NCBI RefSeq assembly: GCF_036227105.1
Contig: NZ_CP109434.1
Location: forward strand, 2,422,001-2,486,000
DNA length: 64,000 bases
Direction of reading: 5' to 3'
Source of the DNA: Amycolatopsis sp. NBC_01488
Lineage (GTDB): Bacteria > Actinomycetota > Actinomycetes > Mycobacteriales > Pseudonocardiaceae
Shown: piece by piece, positions 23,582-31,464 of the stretch
Numbering within the stretch: the first letter of the stretch is position 1
Layout: each line of letters starts with the position of its first letter
Notes under the pieces: model-generated
Told to the model about the DNA's origin: nothing
The model's input: the letters and a program-made list of their open reading frames with translations, nothing else
Databases searched by the model: none
Position numbers and translations under genes: made by a program

Positions 23582-24996
23582 TCGTGCGAGAGGTCCACGA
23601 ACCGGCTGTAGTGCAGCTGGTGGGCGACGGTGATCGTCGCCGTCGGGCCGGCACGGTGCTTCGCGATGATCAGGTCCGCCTCGCCCGCGCGCGGGTCGTC
23701 GCGCTCCCACGCGTCGGGGCGGTTGACCAGGATGACGAGGTCGGCGTCCTGCTCCAGTGAGCCGGACTCACGCAGGTCGGACAGCATCGGGCGCTTGTCC
23801 GTCCGCTGCTCGGGACCACGGTTCAGCTGGCTGATCGCGATCACCGGGACCTCGATCTCCTTGGCCAGCAGCTTCATCTGCCGCGAGAACTCCGAGACCT
23901 CCTGCTGCCGCGACTCGACGCGCTTGCCGGAGGTCATCAGCTGCAGGTAGTCGAGGACGACGAGCTTCAGGTCGTTGCGCTGCTTCAGGCGCCGCGCCTT
24001 CGCCCGGATCTCCATCATCGTCATGTTCGGCGAGTCGTCGACGAACAGCGGTGCCTCGGACACCTCGCTCATCCGGCGGGCCAGCCGCGTCCAGTCGTCG
24101 TCGGACATCTTGCCGCCGCGCATGTCGGCGAGGCGGATCTTCGCCTCGGCCGAGAGCATGCGCATGACGATCTCGGTCCGGCTCATTTCCAGCGAGAAGA
24201 TGACGCTGGTCAGGCCGTGCCGGATGGACGCCGACCGCGCGAAGTCCAGGCCCAGTGTCGACTTGCCGACACCGGGCCGAGCCGCGACGATGATCATCTG
24301 GCCCGGGTGCAGGCCGTTGGTCAGCTCGTCGAAGTCGGTGAACCCGGTCGGGATGCCCTGGGACTGGCCACCGCGCGAGGCGATCGCGTCGATCTCGTCC
24401 ATCGTCGGCTGCAGCAGCTCTTCCAGCGCGACGTAGTCCTCGCTGGTCCGGCGCTCGGTGACGTCGTAGATCGCGGCCTGCGCGCGGTCGACGACCTCGT
24501 CGATGTTCGCGCCGTCCGCGGCCGCCGCGCCGTAGCCGTACTGCACGATCCGGGTGCCCGCCTCGACCAGCCGGCGCAGCACCGCCTTCTCCGCGACGAT
24601 CTCCGCGTAGTAGCCCGCGTTCGCCGCGGTCGGCACCGTCGCGATCAGCGTGTGCAGGTAGGGCGCGCCGCCGACGCGGCCCAGCTCGCCCCGGCGTTCC
24701 AGCTCCGCCGAGATGGTGATCGGGTCGGCCGGCTCGCCGCGGCCGTAGAGGTCGAGGACGCAGTCGTAGATCGCCTGGTGCGCCGGGCGGTAGAAGTCGT
24801 CGGGGCCGAGCGCCTCGATGACGTCGGCGACCGCGTCCTTGGACAGCAGCATGCCGCCGAGCACGGACTGCTCGGCCGCGATGTCCTGCGGTGGCTGGCG
24901 GTCGAACCCGCCGCCGGAGCCGGGGTCGCTCGGACCCGGGTCGGACTCCGCGTACATCGGACTGCGGTCGTCGGTCAGCGCCACCGCCCCGGACAC
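23578..24996 (-). CDS. dnaB: replicative DNA helicase
   Basis: Hexameric 5'-3' helicase of the replisome. The protein of up to 472 residues has the N-terminal helical domain (AAEQSVLGGMLLSKDAV), Walker A ARPGVGKST (residues 239-247), Walker B LVVLDYLQLM, and the H4 motif region QLNRGPEQR with the arginine finger region SLEQDADLV. Unlike M. tuberculosis dnaB, no intein interrupts it. GTG 24996 opens the frame, but GTG 24984 lies at a better distance from GAGGGG and may be the true start. DnaA-box-like sequences cluster 210-340 bases upstream. rplI, rpsR, ssb and rpsF lie further upstream on the same strand. Confidence 0.97.
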   Translation of the reverse strand: MSGAVALTDDRSPMYAESDPGPSDPGSGGGFDRQPPQDIAAEQSVLGGMLLSKDAVADVIEALGPDDFYRPAHQAIYDCVLDLYGRGEPADPITISAELERRGELGRVGGAPYLHTLIATVPTAANAGYYAEIVAEKAVLRRLVEAGTRIVQYGYGAAAADGANIDEVVDRAQAAIYDVTERRTSEDYVALEELLQPTMDEIDAIASRGGQSQGIPTGFTDFDELTNGLHPGQMIIVAARPGVGKSTLGLDFARSASIRHGLTSVIFSLEMSRTEIVMRMLSAEAKIRLADMRGGKMSDDDWTRLARRMSEVSEAPLFVDDSPNMTMMEIRAKARRLKQRNDLKLVVLDYLQLMTSGKRVESRQQEVSEFSRQMKLLAKEIEVPVIAISQLNRGPEQRTDKRPMLSDLRESGSLEQDADLVILVNRPDAWERDDPRAGEADLIIAKHRAGPTATITVAHQLHYSRFVDLSHD

Positions 24997-25477
24997 CCCC
25001 TCATCGTGTCGAACATCTGTTCTAGTATGCCGGATCTTCGCTCTCGAAGCACCCGGCTCGATCCGGGCCGGGCTCGTCCCCTGATGATCGGCGAGATCGC
25101 CGTCCGGCTCCGGGAGGCACGCCGGGCGCCACCGTGAGTACCGGCCCGAGCGGGCACGCTAGATCCCCCGGAAGGCCGAAGGCAATTCGGGATGGGGACC
25201 CATCTGTGGACAACCTGGGGATGAATGGGGGCAACCAGTCACAGGTGCCGCGACAGCTGTGGACAAGTTGGGGACAAGCGTGCTCGGGTTCGGGGAATCC
25301 CCAGGTCAACGACTGTGAACAAGGTGTGGAGAACTTCCCGGAAACTCGTGCGGCGTGTCGCGCGAAATCCGTTGTTCGGCGTGTCGTGGACCAGCTGGAG
25401 ACCATTGAACCGCGCGACCTGTGGATGAAAATCACGGAGGGTAGAGCCGTAACCCGGTGGGCTGAACGGCCAACGGG
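24997..25477. other. intergenic region upstream of dnaB
   Basis: About 480 bases with no credible gene; the open frames are GC-bias shadows. It holds the dnaB promoter region and, at 25205-25333, a cluster of DnaA-box-like 9-mers. CTAGTATGCC near 25021-25030 is a possible promoter element for dnaB. Confidence 0.5.
25205..25333 (-). promoter_or_regulatory. cluster of DnaA boxes upstream of dnaB
   Basis: Two exact copies of TGTGGACAA (the actinobacterial DnaA box TTGTCCACA on the minus strand) lie at 25205-25213 and 25258-25266. One-mismatch copies are at 25269-25277 (TGGGGACAA), 25314-25322 (TGTGAACAA) and 25325-25333 (TGTGGAGAA). All five have the same orientation within 129 bases, far above expectation for one such 9-mer. 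No AT-rich unwinding element is evident, so this is more likely a DnaA-regulatory or titration site than an origin. Confidence 0.65.
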
Positions 25478-26266
25478 TCAGGCCGCGGTGAGCCGTGCCT
25501 GTGCGCTGCGTAACCGGTCAGCGAGAACGCGCTGGTCGGCCGGGGTGAACGCGATCCGGCTCTCGCCGCGGCCCGGCACCTCTTCGGTCAGCCACCGGCC
25601 TTCCGACGTATCGATGTAGTTCACCGGCCGTTCGATGCGGTGCCAGGCTCCGCTGCGGCTGCGGGCCGCGACGTACAGGCTGCCACTCCCCATTCGGCGT
25701 AACGCCAGGATCCGCCGGAGCTCGTCGACCTCGTGCGAACCCTCGGCCGGGCGGTCGTTGCGGAGCACCGCGTACCCGCCTTCGTCGCCGCGGGCGGTCC
25801 CCTCGATCTGGCTCTTGGGCACGGCGAGCGGCGTCCCGCGCCCCGGCGCCAGCTTCGGGATCTGGCCGAGGAAGTCGTCGAGCAACTCGCCGGGGCGCGT
25901 GGACTCCAGCACGACCACGTCCAGCTCCTCGTGCTTGGCGAGCACGAACGCTTCGCCACCGGCGCTGCCGGCGAGCAACCGGTAGCTCACCGGCTTGCCC
26001 TGGAAGCCGCCGTCGATCCAGCCGTAGTACTCGAGCTGCGGCCGGGCGACGGCTTCGACCGTCGCGACGAACCCGGGGTGCATGCCGCGCGGGCCGAACA
26101 GCCCGGCCTTGGCGAGTTCGGCGTTGACCCGCTCGTCCTCGGCGCGTTGGGCCTCTTCGCCGTACCAGGTCGGCGTCTCCGACAGCACCGTGTGCGGTTC
26201 GCCGCCGCGCCGCCGGATCAGGTTGATCAGAGTGGCGGTCGTGATGGTGACCTGCCTGTCCAGCAC
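25478..26266 (-). CDS. EspG-family ESX secretion-associated protein
   Basis: EspG proteins are cytosolic chaperones that bind PE/PPE-type substrates of type VII secretion. The 262-residue protein begins LDRQVTITTATLINLIRRRGGEPH, and has the family pattern of a central beta sheet (SYRLLAGSAGGEAFVLAKHEELDVVVLEST) and a C-terminal helical end. GTG 26266 after GGGGGAAAGC was chosen over the longer frame. It is the last gene of a minus-strand set with a PPE-like protein, a DUF3558 lipoprotein and a small helical protein, a layout that supports a chaperone-substrate role. Confidence 0.8.
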   Translation of the reverse strand: MLDRQVTITTATLINLIRRRGGEPHTVLSETPTWYGEEAQRAEDERVNAELAKAGLFGPRGMHPGFVATVEAVARPQLEYYGWIDGGFQGKPVSYRLLAGSAGGEAFVLAKHEELDVVVLESTRPGELLDDFLGQIPKLAPGRGTPLAVPKSQIEGTARGDEGGYAVLRNDRPAEGSHEVDELRRILALRRMGSGSLYVAARSRSGAWHRIERPVNYIDTSEGRWLTEEVPGRGESRIAFTPADQRVLADRLRSAQARLTAA

Positions 26267-26348
26267 GCTTTCCCCCAGTGAAAAGGTCGTGAACCCGCGA
26301 ACGGCCGGGCGCGCCCATCTTGGCACGCGCCCGGTGGTCCCGCCTGCG

Positions 26349-27677
26349 CTACTCGCCGATGACCGGCGGCGCGGTCAGCTCGTCGGTCCCGAAGATGTCG
26401 TTCGGGTCGTCGCCGAGCAGGTACTTCGACGTGCGTTCCTCGTCGCCGCCACCCTGGCCCTTGGCGCCGTGGCCCATGCCGCCCATCCCGCCCATCCCGG
26501 TGGAACCGGTGCGCCCGGCCGCCGCGCCGCCCGCGCCCAGCGCGCTGCCGGCACCCATCCCGCCGCGACCTGCGCCGGCCGCTCCCGCGCCGCCCGGCAG
26601 GGCCGCGCCGGTCGAGCCGCCAGGTCCGAAGCCCGCGCCGCCCGGGCCGAAGCCGGCCGTCGGGTCGCCGACGCCGCCCGAGCCGCCGGGACCGAACCCG
26701 CTGCCTCCGCCACCGGAGAAGCTCGGCGTGCTCCCCGGGCCGAAGCCCGGCACACCCGGCACGTCCGACGGCGTGAAGCCCGACGACTGCGTGCCGTCGC
26801 TGAAGTTCGGCGGGGGGTAGCTGCCGCCGCCGGGGAGCTTCGACGGGTCGTAGCTCCCGCCGGGGACGTTTCCGGGGGCGAAGCTCGGCACCTTGGCCGG
26901 GTCGTAGCCACCGCCCGGCACCTTCGACGGGTCGAAGCCGCCGCCGGGGGTGTTCGGCGGCTGGGCGTTGAACGACGGGACGCCGCCCGCACCCGGCATG
27001 GTCACCCCACCGGGACCGGTGCCGGTGCCGTTCCCGGTGCCGTCACCCGGCTTCTTCTTGCCGTCCTTGCCGCCGTCGACGTTGACGTTCTCCTGCTGCC
27101 CCTTGAGCGCGGAGTACTTCGGCATGTTCTGGCCGTTGTCGTTGCTCGCCTTGAAGTAGGTGTTGAAGGCGTCGACGTTGGCCTGGCCCTTGGTGTTGTA
27201 GTCGCGGATCGCCCGGTCGGTGTCGGTCGTCCACGGCGTGATCGAGTTGAGCAGGTTGTTCTTCGGCGGGTCCTTCGGGACTTCCTGCACCTTCGCGTGC
27301 ACCGTGGTGAACGCGGTGTTCTGCTCGCCGAGGTACTTGTCGGAGTCGGTGAGCTTGGTGCCCGAGTCCTCCATCCACACCCGCAGCGGGTGCGCGCCCG
27401 CGTTCTGCGCGGCCTCGGAGCCGCCGCCCGTCCAGGCCGCGTCCATCTCCTTGGCCAGGCTGTCGATCGTGGTGAGCCGGTCCGCGTAGGCGCCCTTGAG
27501 CCGGCTGGCCGCCGCTTGCCCGTTCTCGATCGAGCCGGTGCCGGGCCCGTGCGTGATCTTGTCCCAGATGTCGTAGCAGTCGATCTTGCGGTCACCCTGC
27601 TGCGACGTGTGGTCGTCCGAGTGCGTGGTCGCCATGTTGTAGGCGGCGAAGCCGCCGAGCAGCACCAGCTCCAGCAT
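26349..27677 (-). CDS. PPE-like type VII secretion substrate, Gly/Pro-rich
   Basis: A 442-residue protein. Residues about 30-190 are helical with WDKITHGPGTGSIENGQ and AAWTGGGSEAA (a WxG-type turn), consistent with the helical hairpin of PPE/WXG proteins. From about 200 it becomes glycine/proline-rich with repeats such as GGGFDPSKVPGGGYDPAKVP. The end, YLLGDDPNDIFG then ELTAPPVIGE, is a conserved tail I associate with actinobacterial T7SS substrates. No signal peptide beyond a weak N-terminal hydrophobic stretch. It is one base from the lipoprotein gene and upstream of EspG, its presumed chaperone. Confidence 0.7.
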   Translation of the reverse strand: MLELVLLGGFAAYNMATTHSDDHTSQQGDRKIDCYDIWDKITHGPGTGSIENGQAAASRLKGAYADRLTTIDSLAKEMDAAWTGGGSEAAQNAGAHPLRVWMEDSGTKLTDSDKYLGEQNTAFTTVHAKVQEVPKDPPKNNLLNSITPWTTDTDRAIRDYNTKGQANVDAFNTYFKASNDNGQNMPKYSALKGQQENVNVDGGKDGKKKPGDGTGNGTGTGPGGVTMPGAGGVPSFNAQPPNTPGGGFDPSKVPGGGYDPAKVPSFAPGNVPGGSYDPSKLPGGGSYPPPNFSDGTQSSGFTPSDVPGVPGFGPGSTPSFSGGGGSGFGPGGSGGVGDPTAGFGPGGAGFGPGGSTGAALPGGAGAAGAGRGGMGAGSALGAGGAAAGRTGSTGMGGMGGMGHGAKGQGGGDEERTSKYLLGDDPNDIFGTDELTAPPVIGE

Positions 27678-27678
27678 C

Positions 27679-28281
27679 TCAGCCCTCCTTCAAGGTGTGG
27701 ATCATCGCCTCACCGAACTTCTGCGCCACCGAGCACGGGTCCGACGCGCCCGAGCCGTGGTCGTACTGGACCAGGATGTTGACCGCCAGCTGGTCGGTCA
27801 CCCCGACGAACAGGCCGCACTTGCCGTCCTTGCGGTCGTCCAGCGCGGCGGCGTAGACGGCCGGGTACCCGTCCGCCTGCGTCTCGCCGAAGTAGGCGTC
27901 GTTCGCCTTGGTGTCGTAGACGTCCTGGAGGCCGTTCTTGTTCGCCGTCACCGTGGTCACGTCGATCTGGTTGCCCGGGTCGGCGGCTTCCTGGAACGTG
28001 CAGCTGGGGCCGTTCGCCGTGCTGCGCGAGGTACCGTCGCCGAGGCTCAGCGTGGCGCGGCCGTCCGCGTTGATGGTGGTGCAGGCGTCCGAAGTGATGT
28101 TCGCGGCGTTCAGCGGCTCCGGCACCCGCGGCGCGGAGTCGGCGGCGGAGCGGGAGGTCTCGCTGCTGCTGGAGTCCGTCGTCTCCGCCGGGTTCGCGGT
28201 GCCCCGCGTCTTGGCGGAGCAACCGCCGACGGCGAGCACGGCGAAGACCAGTGCCGGGACGGCGAGAAGTCGTCGGTTCAC
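27679..28281 (-). CDS. DUF3558 lipoprotein
   Basis: A 200-residue exported lipoprotein. The signal peptide RRLLAVPALVFAVLAVGGC has its lipidated Cys at residue 21, followed by a Ser/Thr-rich linker and a DUF3558-like domain with paired cysteines (SDACTTI and PSCTFQ; KCGLFV and DPCSVAQ). GTG 28281 overlaps the stop of the upstream gene as GTGA, so translation is coupled. DUF3558 lipoproteins commonly occur beside T7SS substrate genes in Pseudonocardiales; their role is unknown, presumably on the outer face of the membrane. Confidence 0.8.
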   Translation of the reverse strand: MNRRLLAVPALVFAVLAVGGCSAKTRGTANPAETTDSSSSETSRSAADSAPRVPEPLNAANITSDACTTINADGRATLSLGDGTSRSTANGPSCTFQEAADPGNQIDVTTVTANKNGLQDVYDTKANDAYFGETQADGYPAVYAAALDDRKDGKCGLFVGVTDQLAVNILVQYDHGSGASDPCSVAQKFGEAMIHTLKEG

Positions 28282-28628
28282 GTGGCCGGGTTCCCCGTCT
28301 GCGAAAGGTCGGCCTGCGTGTCCGACTCCTTGGTGGTGATCTTCTGCTTCGCCGCGGTGAGCGCGTCGATGTAGTTCTTGACGTACTCCTGCATCTTCTG
28401 GTTCTGCTCGAGGAACGCCTTGCCGGACGGGTTCGCGAGCTTCTCCCAGTCGCCGCTGGCGAACTCCTTGCCGGGCGCCTTGACGTTCGCCATCAGGTTG
28501 GCGTCGTCGTAGTCGCGCTTGAGGTCGGCCTGGAGGTCCTGCCACTTCTTGATGACGCCGTCGATCTTGTCGGCGTCGAACGTGAAACCACCCCCGGCCG
28601 GCGCGGACATGCTGACCTGGTCACCCAT
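28278..28628 (-). CDS. small WXG100-like helical protein (T7SS-associated)
   Basis: A 116-residue, mostly helical protein without signal peptide. FDADKIDGVIKKWQDLQADLKRDYDDA is the first helix, GDWEKLANPSG the turn, and FLEQNQKMQEYVKNYIDALTAAKQKI the second, the size and hairpin layout of WXG100/ESAT-6-like T7SS substrates. The turn is less canonical than WxG, so the family is uncertain. Starts at ATG 28628, with ATG 28610 as an alternative. It heads a coupled operon with the DUF3558 lipoprotein, PPE-like protein and EspG. Confidence 0.65.
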   Translation of the reverse strand: MGDQVSMSAPAGGGFTFDADKIDGVIKKWQDLQADLKRDYDDANLMANVKAPGKEFASGDWEKLANPSGKAFLEQNQKMQEYVKNYIDALTAAKQKITTKESDTQADLSQTGNPAT

Positions 28629-28707
28629 CCGAGTGCGCTCCCTTCGCGTCCCGCTCCATTGTCCTACGACGGCGCCGGTGTGTCCGGCGTTCCCCCGAAA
28701 CGCGTGA

Positions 28708-28739
28708 AGGCGGGCCGCTCCCGAAGGAGCGACCCGCCT
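28708..28739 (-). terminator. terminator of the rpsF-rplI operon
   Basis: AGGCGGGCCGCTCC (28708-28721) pairs with GGAGCGACCCGCCT (28726-28739) with one mismatch and a 4-base loop, 16 bases past the rplI stop. Confidence 0.75.
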
Positions 28740-28755
28740 GTCGCGGCGTACCGCC

Positions 28756-29214
28756 TTACTGCGAGGCCTTGACCTCGAGCCGCACGTCGACCTTGACGTC
28801 CGGGTGCAGCCGGGCGCCGACCGAGTGCTTGCCGACGGTCTTGATGTGGTCGCGCAGCTCGATGACGCGCTTGTCGAGCAGCGGGCCACCGGCCGCCTTG
28901 ATCGCGTCGACGATCTCGCCGGCGGTGATCGAACCGAAGAGCTTCTTCGAGCCCTCGGCCGCCTTGCCGGTGAGCTGGACGGCGCCGAGGCCCTCCAGCG
29001 TCGCCTTGATCTCCTTGGCGTGGTCGAGGTCGCGGATGCGACGGCTCTCCTGCGCCCGCTGGATGGTGCGCACGTTCTTCTCCGCGCCCTTGGAGGCCGC
29101 GATCGCGTAGCCCCGCGGGAGCAGGTAGTTGCGCGCGTAGCCGTCCTTGACCTCGACGATGTCGCCGGGGCCGCCCAGGTTGGCCACGTCCGTGGTGAGG
29201 ATGATCTTCGCCAT
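28756..29214 (-). CDS. rplI: 50S ribosomal protein L9
   Basis: A 152-residue large-subunit protein. The N-terminal domain reads MAKIILTTDVANLGGPGDIVEVKDGYARNYL with the conserved GYARNYLLPRG rRNA-binding motif; a long connecting helix and the C-terminal domain (VKVDVRLEVKA) follow. Last gene of the rpsF-ssb-rpsR-rplI operon and 14 bases after rpsR. A terminator hairpin follows. Confidence 0.97.
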   Translation of the reverse strand: MAKIILTTDVANLGGPGDIVEVKDGYARNYLLPRGYAIAASKGAEKNVRTIQRAQESRRIRDLDHAKEIKATLEGLGAVQLTGKAAEGSKKLFGSITAGEIVDAIKAAGGPLLDKRVIELRDHIKTVGKHSVGARLHPDVKVDVRLEVKASQ

Positions 29215-29228
29215 GTCAGTGCCCTCCC

Positions 29229-29477
29229 TTAGCGCGCGGTCGAGGTGTAGGGCAGCAGCGCCATCTCGCGGGAGTTCTTGACCGCGATGGCGATGTCACG
29301 CTGGTGCTGGCTGCAGTTGCCGGTGACGCGACGGGCACGGATCTTGCCGCGGTCGGAGATGTACTTCCGCAGCAGGTTGGTGTCCTTGTAGTCGATCAGT
29401 TCCGGGCGGCCCTTCTTCTCGGCCTTGCAGAACACGCAGACCTTCTTCTTGGGCTTGCGGATGGGTGGCTTGGCCAC
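29229..29477 (-). CDS. rpsR: 30S ribosomal protein S18
   Basis: An 82-residue small-subunit protein with the S18 core [30 protein letters not shown] near residues 14-17, plus later Cys and His residues (NCSQH), are the zinc-binding set of the C+ type paralogue. It partners S6 (rpsF), encoded two genes upstream. It lies 43 bases downstream of ssb. Confidence 0.97.
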   Translation of the reverse strand: MAKPPIRKPKKKVCVFCKAEKKGRPELIDYKDTNLLRKYISDRGKIRARRVTGNCSQHQRDIAIAVKNSREMALLPYTSTAR

Positions 29478-29520
29478 TGGTTACTCCTGGAATCTCAAAT
29501 CTGTGTGGGTGTGTACGAGA

Positions 29521-30039
29521 TCAGAACGGGGGCTCGTCCGAGAAGCCGCCGCCACCGCCGCTGCTGGCGGCCGGGGCGGAACCCCACGGGTCGTCGGCCG
29601 GCATTCCGCCACCGCCGCCACCGCGGTTCCCGCCGCCACCGCCGCCGCCGAAGTCACCACCGCCGCCGCCACCGCGGCTGACCTTGTTGACCTTGGCCGT
29701 GGCGTAACGCAGCGAGGGGCCGATCTCGTCGACCTCGAGCTCGACGACGGTCCGCTTCTCGCCTTCCTTCGTCTCGAAAGACCGCTGCTTCAGGCGGCCC
29801 TGCACGACGACGCGGGCGCCGCGGGTCAGGGACTCGGCGACGTTCTCCGCCGCCTGGCGCCAGATGTTGCAGCGCAGGAACAGCGCCTCGCCGTCCTTCC
29901 ACTCGCCCGACTGCTTGTCGAGCGTGCGGGGCGTGGACGCGACGGTGAAGTTCGCGACCGCCGCACCGGACGGGGTGAAGCGCAGTTCCGGGTCGGACGT
30001 GAGGTTGCCGATCACCGTGATGACGGTGTCTCCAGCCAT
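29521..30039 (-). CDS. ssb: single-stranded DNA-binding protein
   Basis: A 172-residue replication protein. The OB fold is clear: [21 protein letters not shown] at the start, [24 protein letters not shown] in the middle. A glycine-rich linker (poly-Gly with single Asp/Asn/Arg, encoded by GCC/ACC repeats at about 29605-29690) leads to the acidic tip FSDEPPF, which docks partner proteins. Located between rpsF and rpsR as in most actinobacteria. Confidence 0.97.
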   Translation of the reverse strand: MAGDTVITVIGNLTSDPELRFTPSGAAVANFTVASTPRTLDKQSGEWKDGEALFLRCNIWRQAAENVAESLTRGARVVVQGRLKQRSFETKEGEKRTVVELEVDEIGPSLRYATAKVNKVSRGGGGGGDFGGGGGGGNRGGGGGGMPADDPWGSAPAASSGGGGGFSDEPPF

Positions 30040-30056
30040 CGGGAATACCCTTCGGC

Positions 30057-30383
30057 TCAGGCCTTGGCGGCAGCGGGCTTGGCCGCGGCGCGCTTGATCT
30101 CGCGACGCATGACCTTGGTGCGGAGCACGGTCTCCTGCAGCGACAGCTGGCGGTCCAGCTCCTTCACCGCGTCCGAGGACGAGTTCAGGTCGAGCAGGGC
30201 GTAGATGCCCTCCGCGTGCTTCTTGATCTCGTACGAGAGACGACGACGGCCCCAGACGTCGACCTTCTCCACGGAACCGCCCGAAGTGCGGATCACGTTG
30301 AGGAAGTTGTCCAGCGTGGGGGCGACCGTGCGCTCGTCGAGCGTGGGGTCCAGGATGACCATTACCTCGTAATGGCGTGACAC
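30057..30383 (-). CDS. rpsF: 30S ribosomal protein S6
   Basis: A 108-residue small-subunit protein beginning [19 protein letters not shown], with [23 protein letters not shown] as the second half of the ferredoxin-like fold and a basic Lys/Ala tail. The frame also offers GTG 30389, but only GTG 30383 stands at a normal distance (8 bases) from AGGAGGT, so it was chosen. First gene of the ribosomal/ssb operon; a stable hairpin sits just upstream of its ribosome site. Confidence 0.97.
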   Translation of the reverse strand: MSRHYEVMVILDPTLDERTVAPTLDNFLNVIRTSGGSVEKVDVWGRRRLSYEIKKHAEGIYALLDLNSSSDAVKELDRQLSLQETVLRTKVMRREIKRAAAKPAAAKA

Positions 30384-30409
30384 AACCACTCACCTCCTAT
30401 GGGCTCGCG

Positions 30410-30428
30410 GCCACGGACTGTCCGTGGC
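30410..30428 (-). promoter_or_regulatory. hairpin in the rpsF leader
   Basis: GCCACGGAC, one base, GTCCGTGGC form a perfect 9-bp stem, about 12 bases upstream of the AGGAGGT ribosome site of rpsF. A tight palindrome with a one-base centre folds poorly as RNA unless a few central pairs open. An autogenous S6:S18-type control element is possible, but its conserved CCG bulge motif was not recognised. Confidence 0.35.
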
Positions 30429-30440
30429 AGGAGGGTTTGT

Positions 30441-30458
30441 CCAGGTAAGGCTACCTGG
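30441..30458 (-). terminator. inverted repeat between the anchored-protein gene and rpsF
   Basis: CCAGGTA-AGGC-TACCTGG (7-4-7). It lies 28 bases after the stop of the minus-strand secreted protein and is followed by ACAAA, so a terminator is the simplest reading. It also resembles an iron box with one base missing, which I do not accept. Confidence 0.4.
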
Positions 30459-30485
30459 GGGTACCGGCAGGGCCGGACAGCGGGG

Positions 30486-31358
30486 TCAGCTCGCGCGCCG
30501 CACGACCCAGGTCCGGACGAGCCCGGCCGTGACGCCGGCGAGCACGATCACCGCGAGCAGCATCGGCAGCTGGACGTCGTTCGCCGAGCCGGGCGAAGCC
30601 AGCGACTGCGCGTTGCCCGCGTCGCGGATGTCGGCGCCCTGCCCGGCCTGGTCGCCCTGGCCGGCCTGCGGCGCGGAGGCGTCGCCGGGGAGGGTGCCGT
30701 TCGCCGGGTAGCGCGCGCCCGGGGCGACGGCCGTGCCGGCGGTCGCCGTCGGGATGCCGCCGTAGTCGCGCATCGGCGCGCTGCCGCCGGTGCCGCCCGC
30801 GGTGCCCGGGTTCAGGTTCGAGAGGTTGCCGGACGCGCCGCCGGGGACGGTCCCGGTGCCGCCCGCCGCCGTGCCGGTACCGCCGGTGCCCTGCTGGCCC
30901 GGCGTGCTCGGGGCGACGTAGTTGGCGGCGAGCAGGGTCAGGTTGCAGCCCTTGGCGACGGTGCTCTCCACGCTGTCGAGGGTCTTGTTCCAGTCGAAGC
31001 CGAGGCCCCAGGTGCCGGAGTTGGCGAGCGCGGTGCGGACCGCCTTGCCGATCGCCGCGCCGGTGGCCTCCCCGCCCGCGGAGTTCGGCACCTGGCCGAC
31101 CGGGATCGCGTGGTTCTTGGCGATGGAGTCCCCGGCCCAGCTGCCGACCGCGAGGGTGCCGGCGTTGTTCGCGCCGTTGGTGACGAGGGTCTTGACCGAA
31201 GCTCCGTCGATCGCCACCTGGTCGCCCATCTGGGCGGTGACCGTGCCCGTGCAGCTGCTGCTCACGACCTGCTGGGTGGCGGCGGCCGGGCCCGCGGAGA
31301 GGAACGCACCGCCGGCCACGAAGGCGGCGACAGCGGTGACAGTCAGGGTCTTCCGCAC
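30486..31358 (-). CDS. secreted, C-terminally membrane-anchored protein (paralogue 1)
   Basis: A 290-residue protein starting at GTG 31358 after TGGAGGA. Signal peptide: RKTLTVTAVAAFVAGGAFLSA, cleaved after AGPAAA. The mature domain has two cysteines (SSCTGT and KGCNLT) and the phrase GDQVAIDGASV, then a Gly/Thr/Pro-rich region with the motif PMRDYGGIP, and a C-terminal transmembrane helix LPMLLAVIVLAGVTAGLVRTWV ending RRAS. It is the last of three tandem paralogues with the same architecture and tail. Function unknown; surface-exposed and membrane-tethered by inference. Confidence 0.75.
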   Translation of the reverse strand: MRKTLTVTAVAAFVAGGAFLSAGPAAATQQVVSSSCTGTVTAQMGDQVAIDGASVKTLVTNGANNAGTLAVGSWAGDSIAKNHAIPVGQVPNSAGGEATGAAIGKAVRTALANSGTWGLGFDWNKTLDSVESTVAKGCNLTLLAANYVAPSTPGQQGTGGTGTAAGGTGTVPGGASGNLSNLNPGTAGGTGGSAPMRDYGGIPTATAGTAVAPGARYPANGTLPGDASAPQAGQGDQAGQGADIRDAGNAQSLASPGSANDVQLPMLLAVIVLAGVTAGLVRTWVVRRAS

Positions 31359-31464
31359 GGGCTCTGTCCTCCAGAGGATCACGGGGGCGTCGTTCCAAGC
31401 ACCAGCAACACCAGGTGTACCAGGATCAACGAAGGGAATACGCGAAAGATACTCGGCAGTCGGG

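Noticed and set aside
23578..24996. Intein in dnaB, as in M. tuberculosis
   Set aside because: The helicase domain is continuous across Walker A, Walker B and the RecA core; length is normal.
25022..25435. A 137-residue minus-strand open frame upstream of dnaB
   Set aside because: Composition and lack of conserved motifs argue against coding; the region is better explained by promoter and DnaA-box sequences.
30441..30458. Iron box (DtxR/IdeR site) resemblance of CCAGGTAAGGCTACCTGG
   Set aside because: One base shorter than the 19-bp consensus and its flanks are CC/GG instead of TT/AA; position after a stop codon suits a terminator better.
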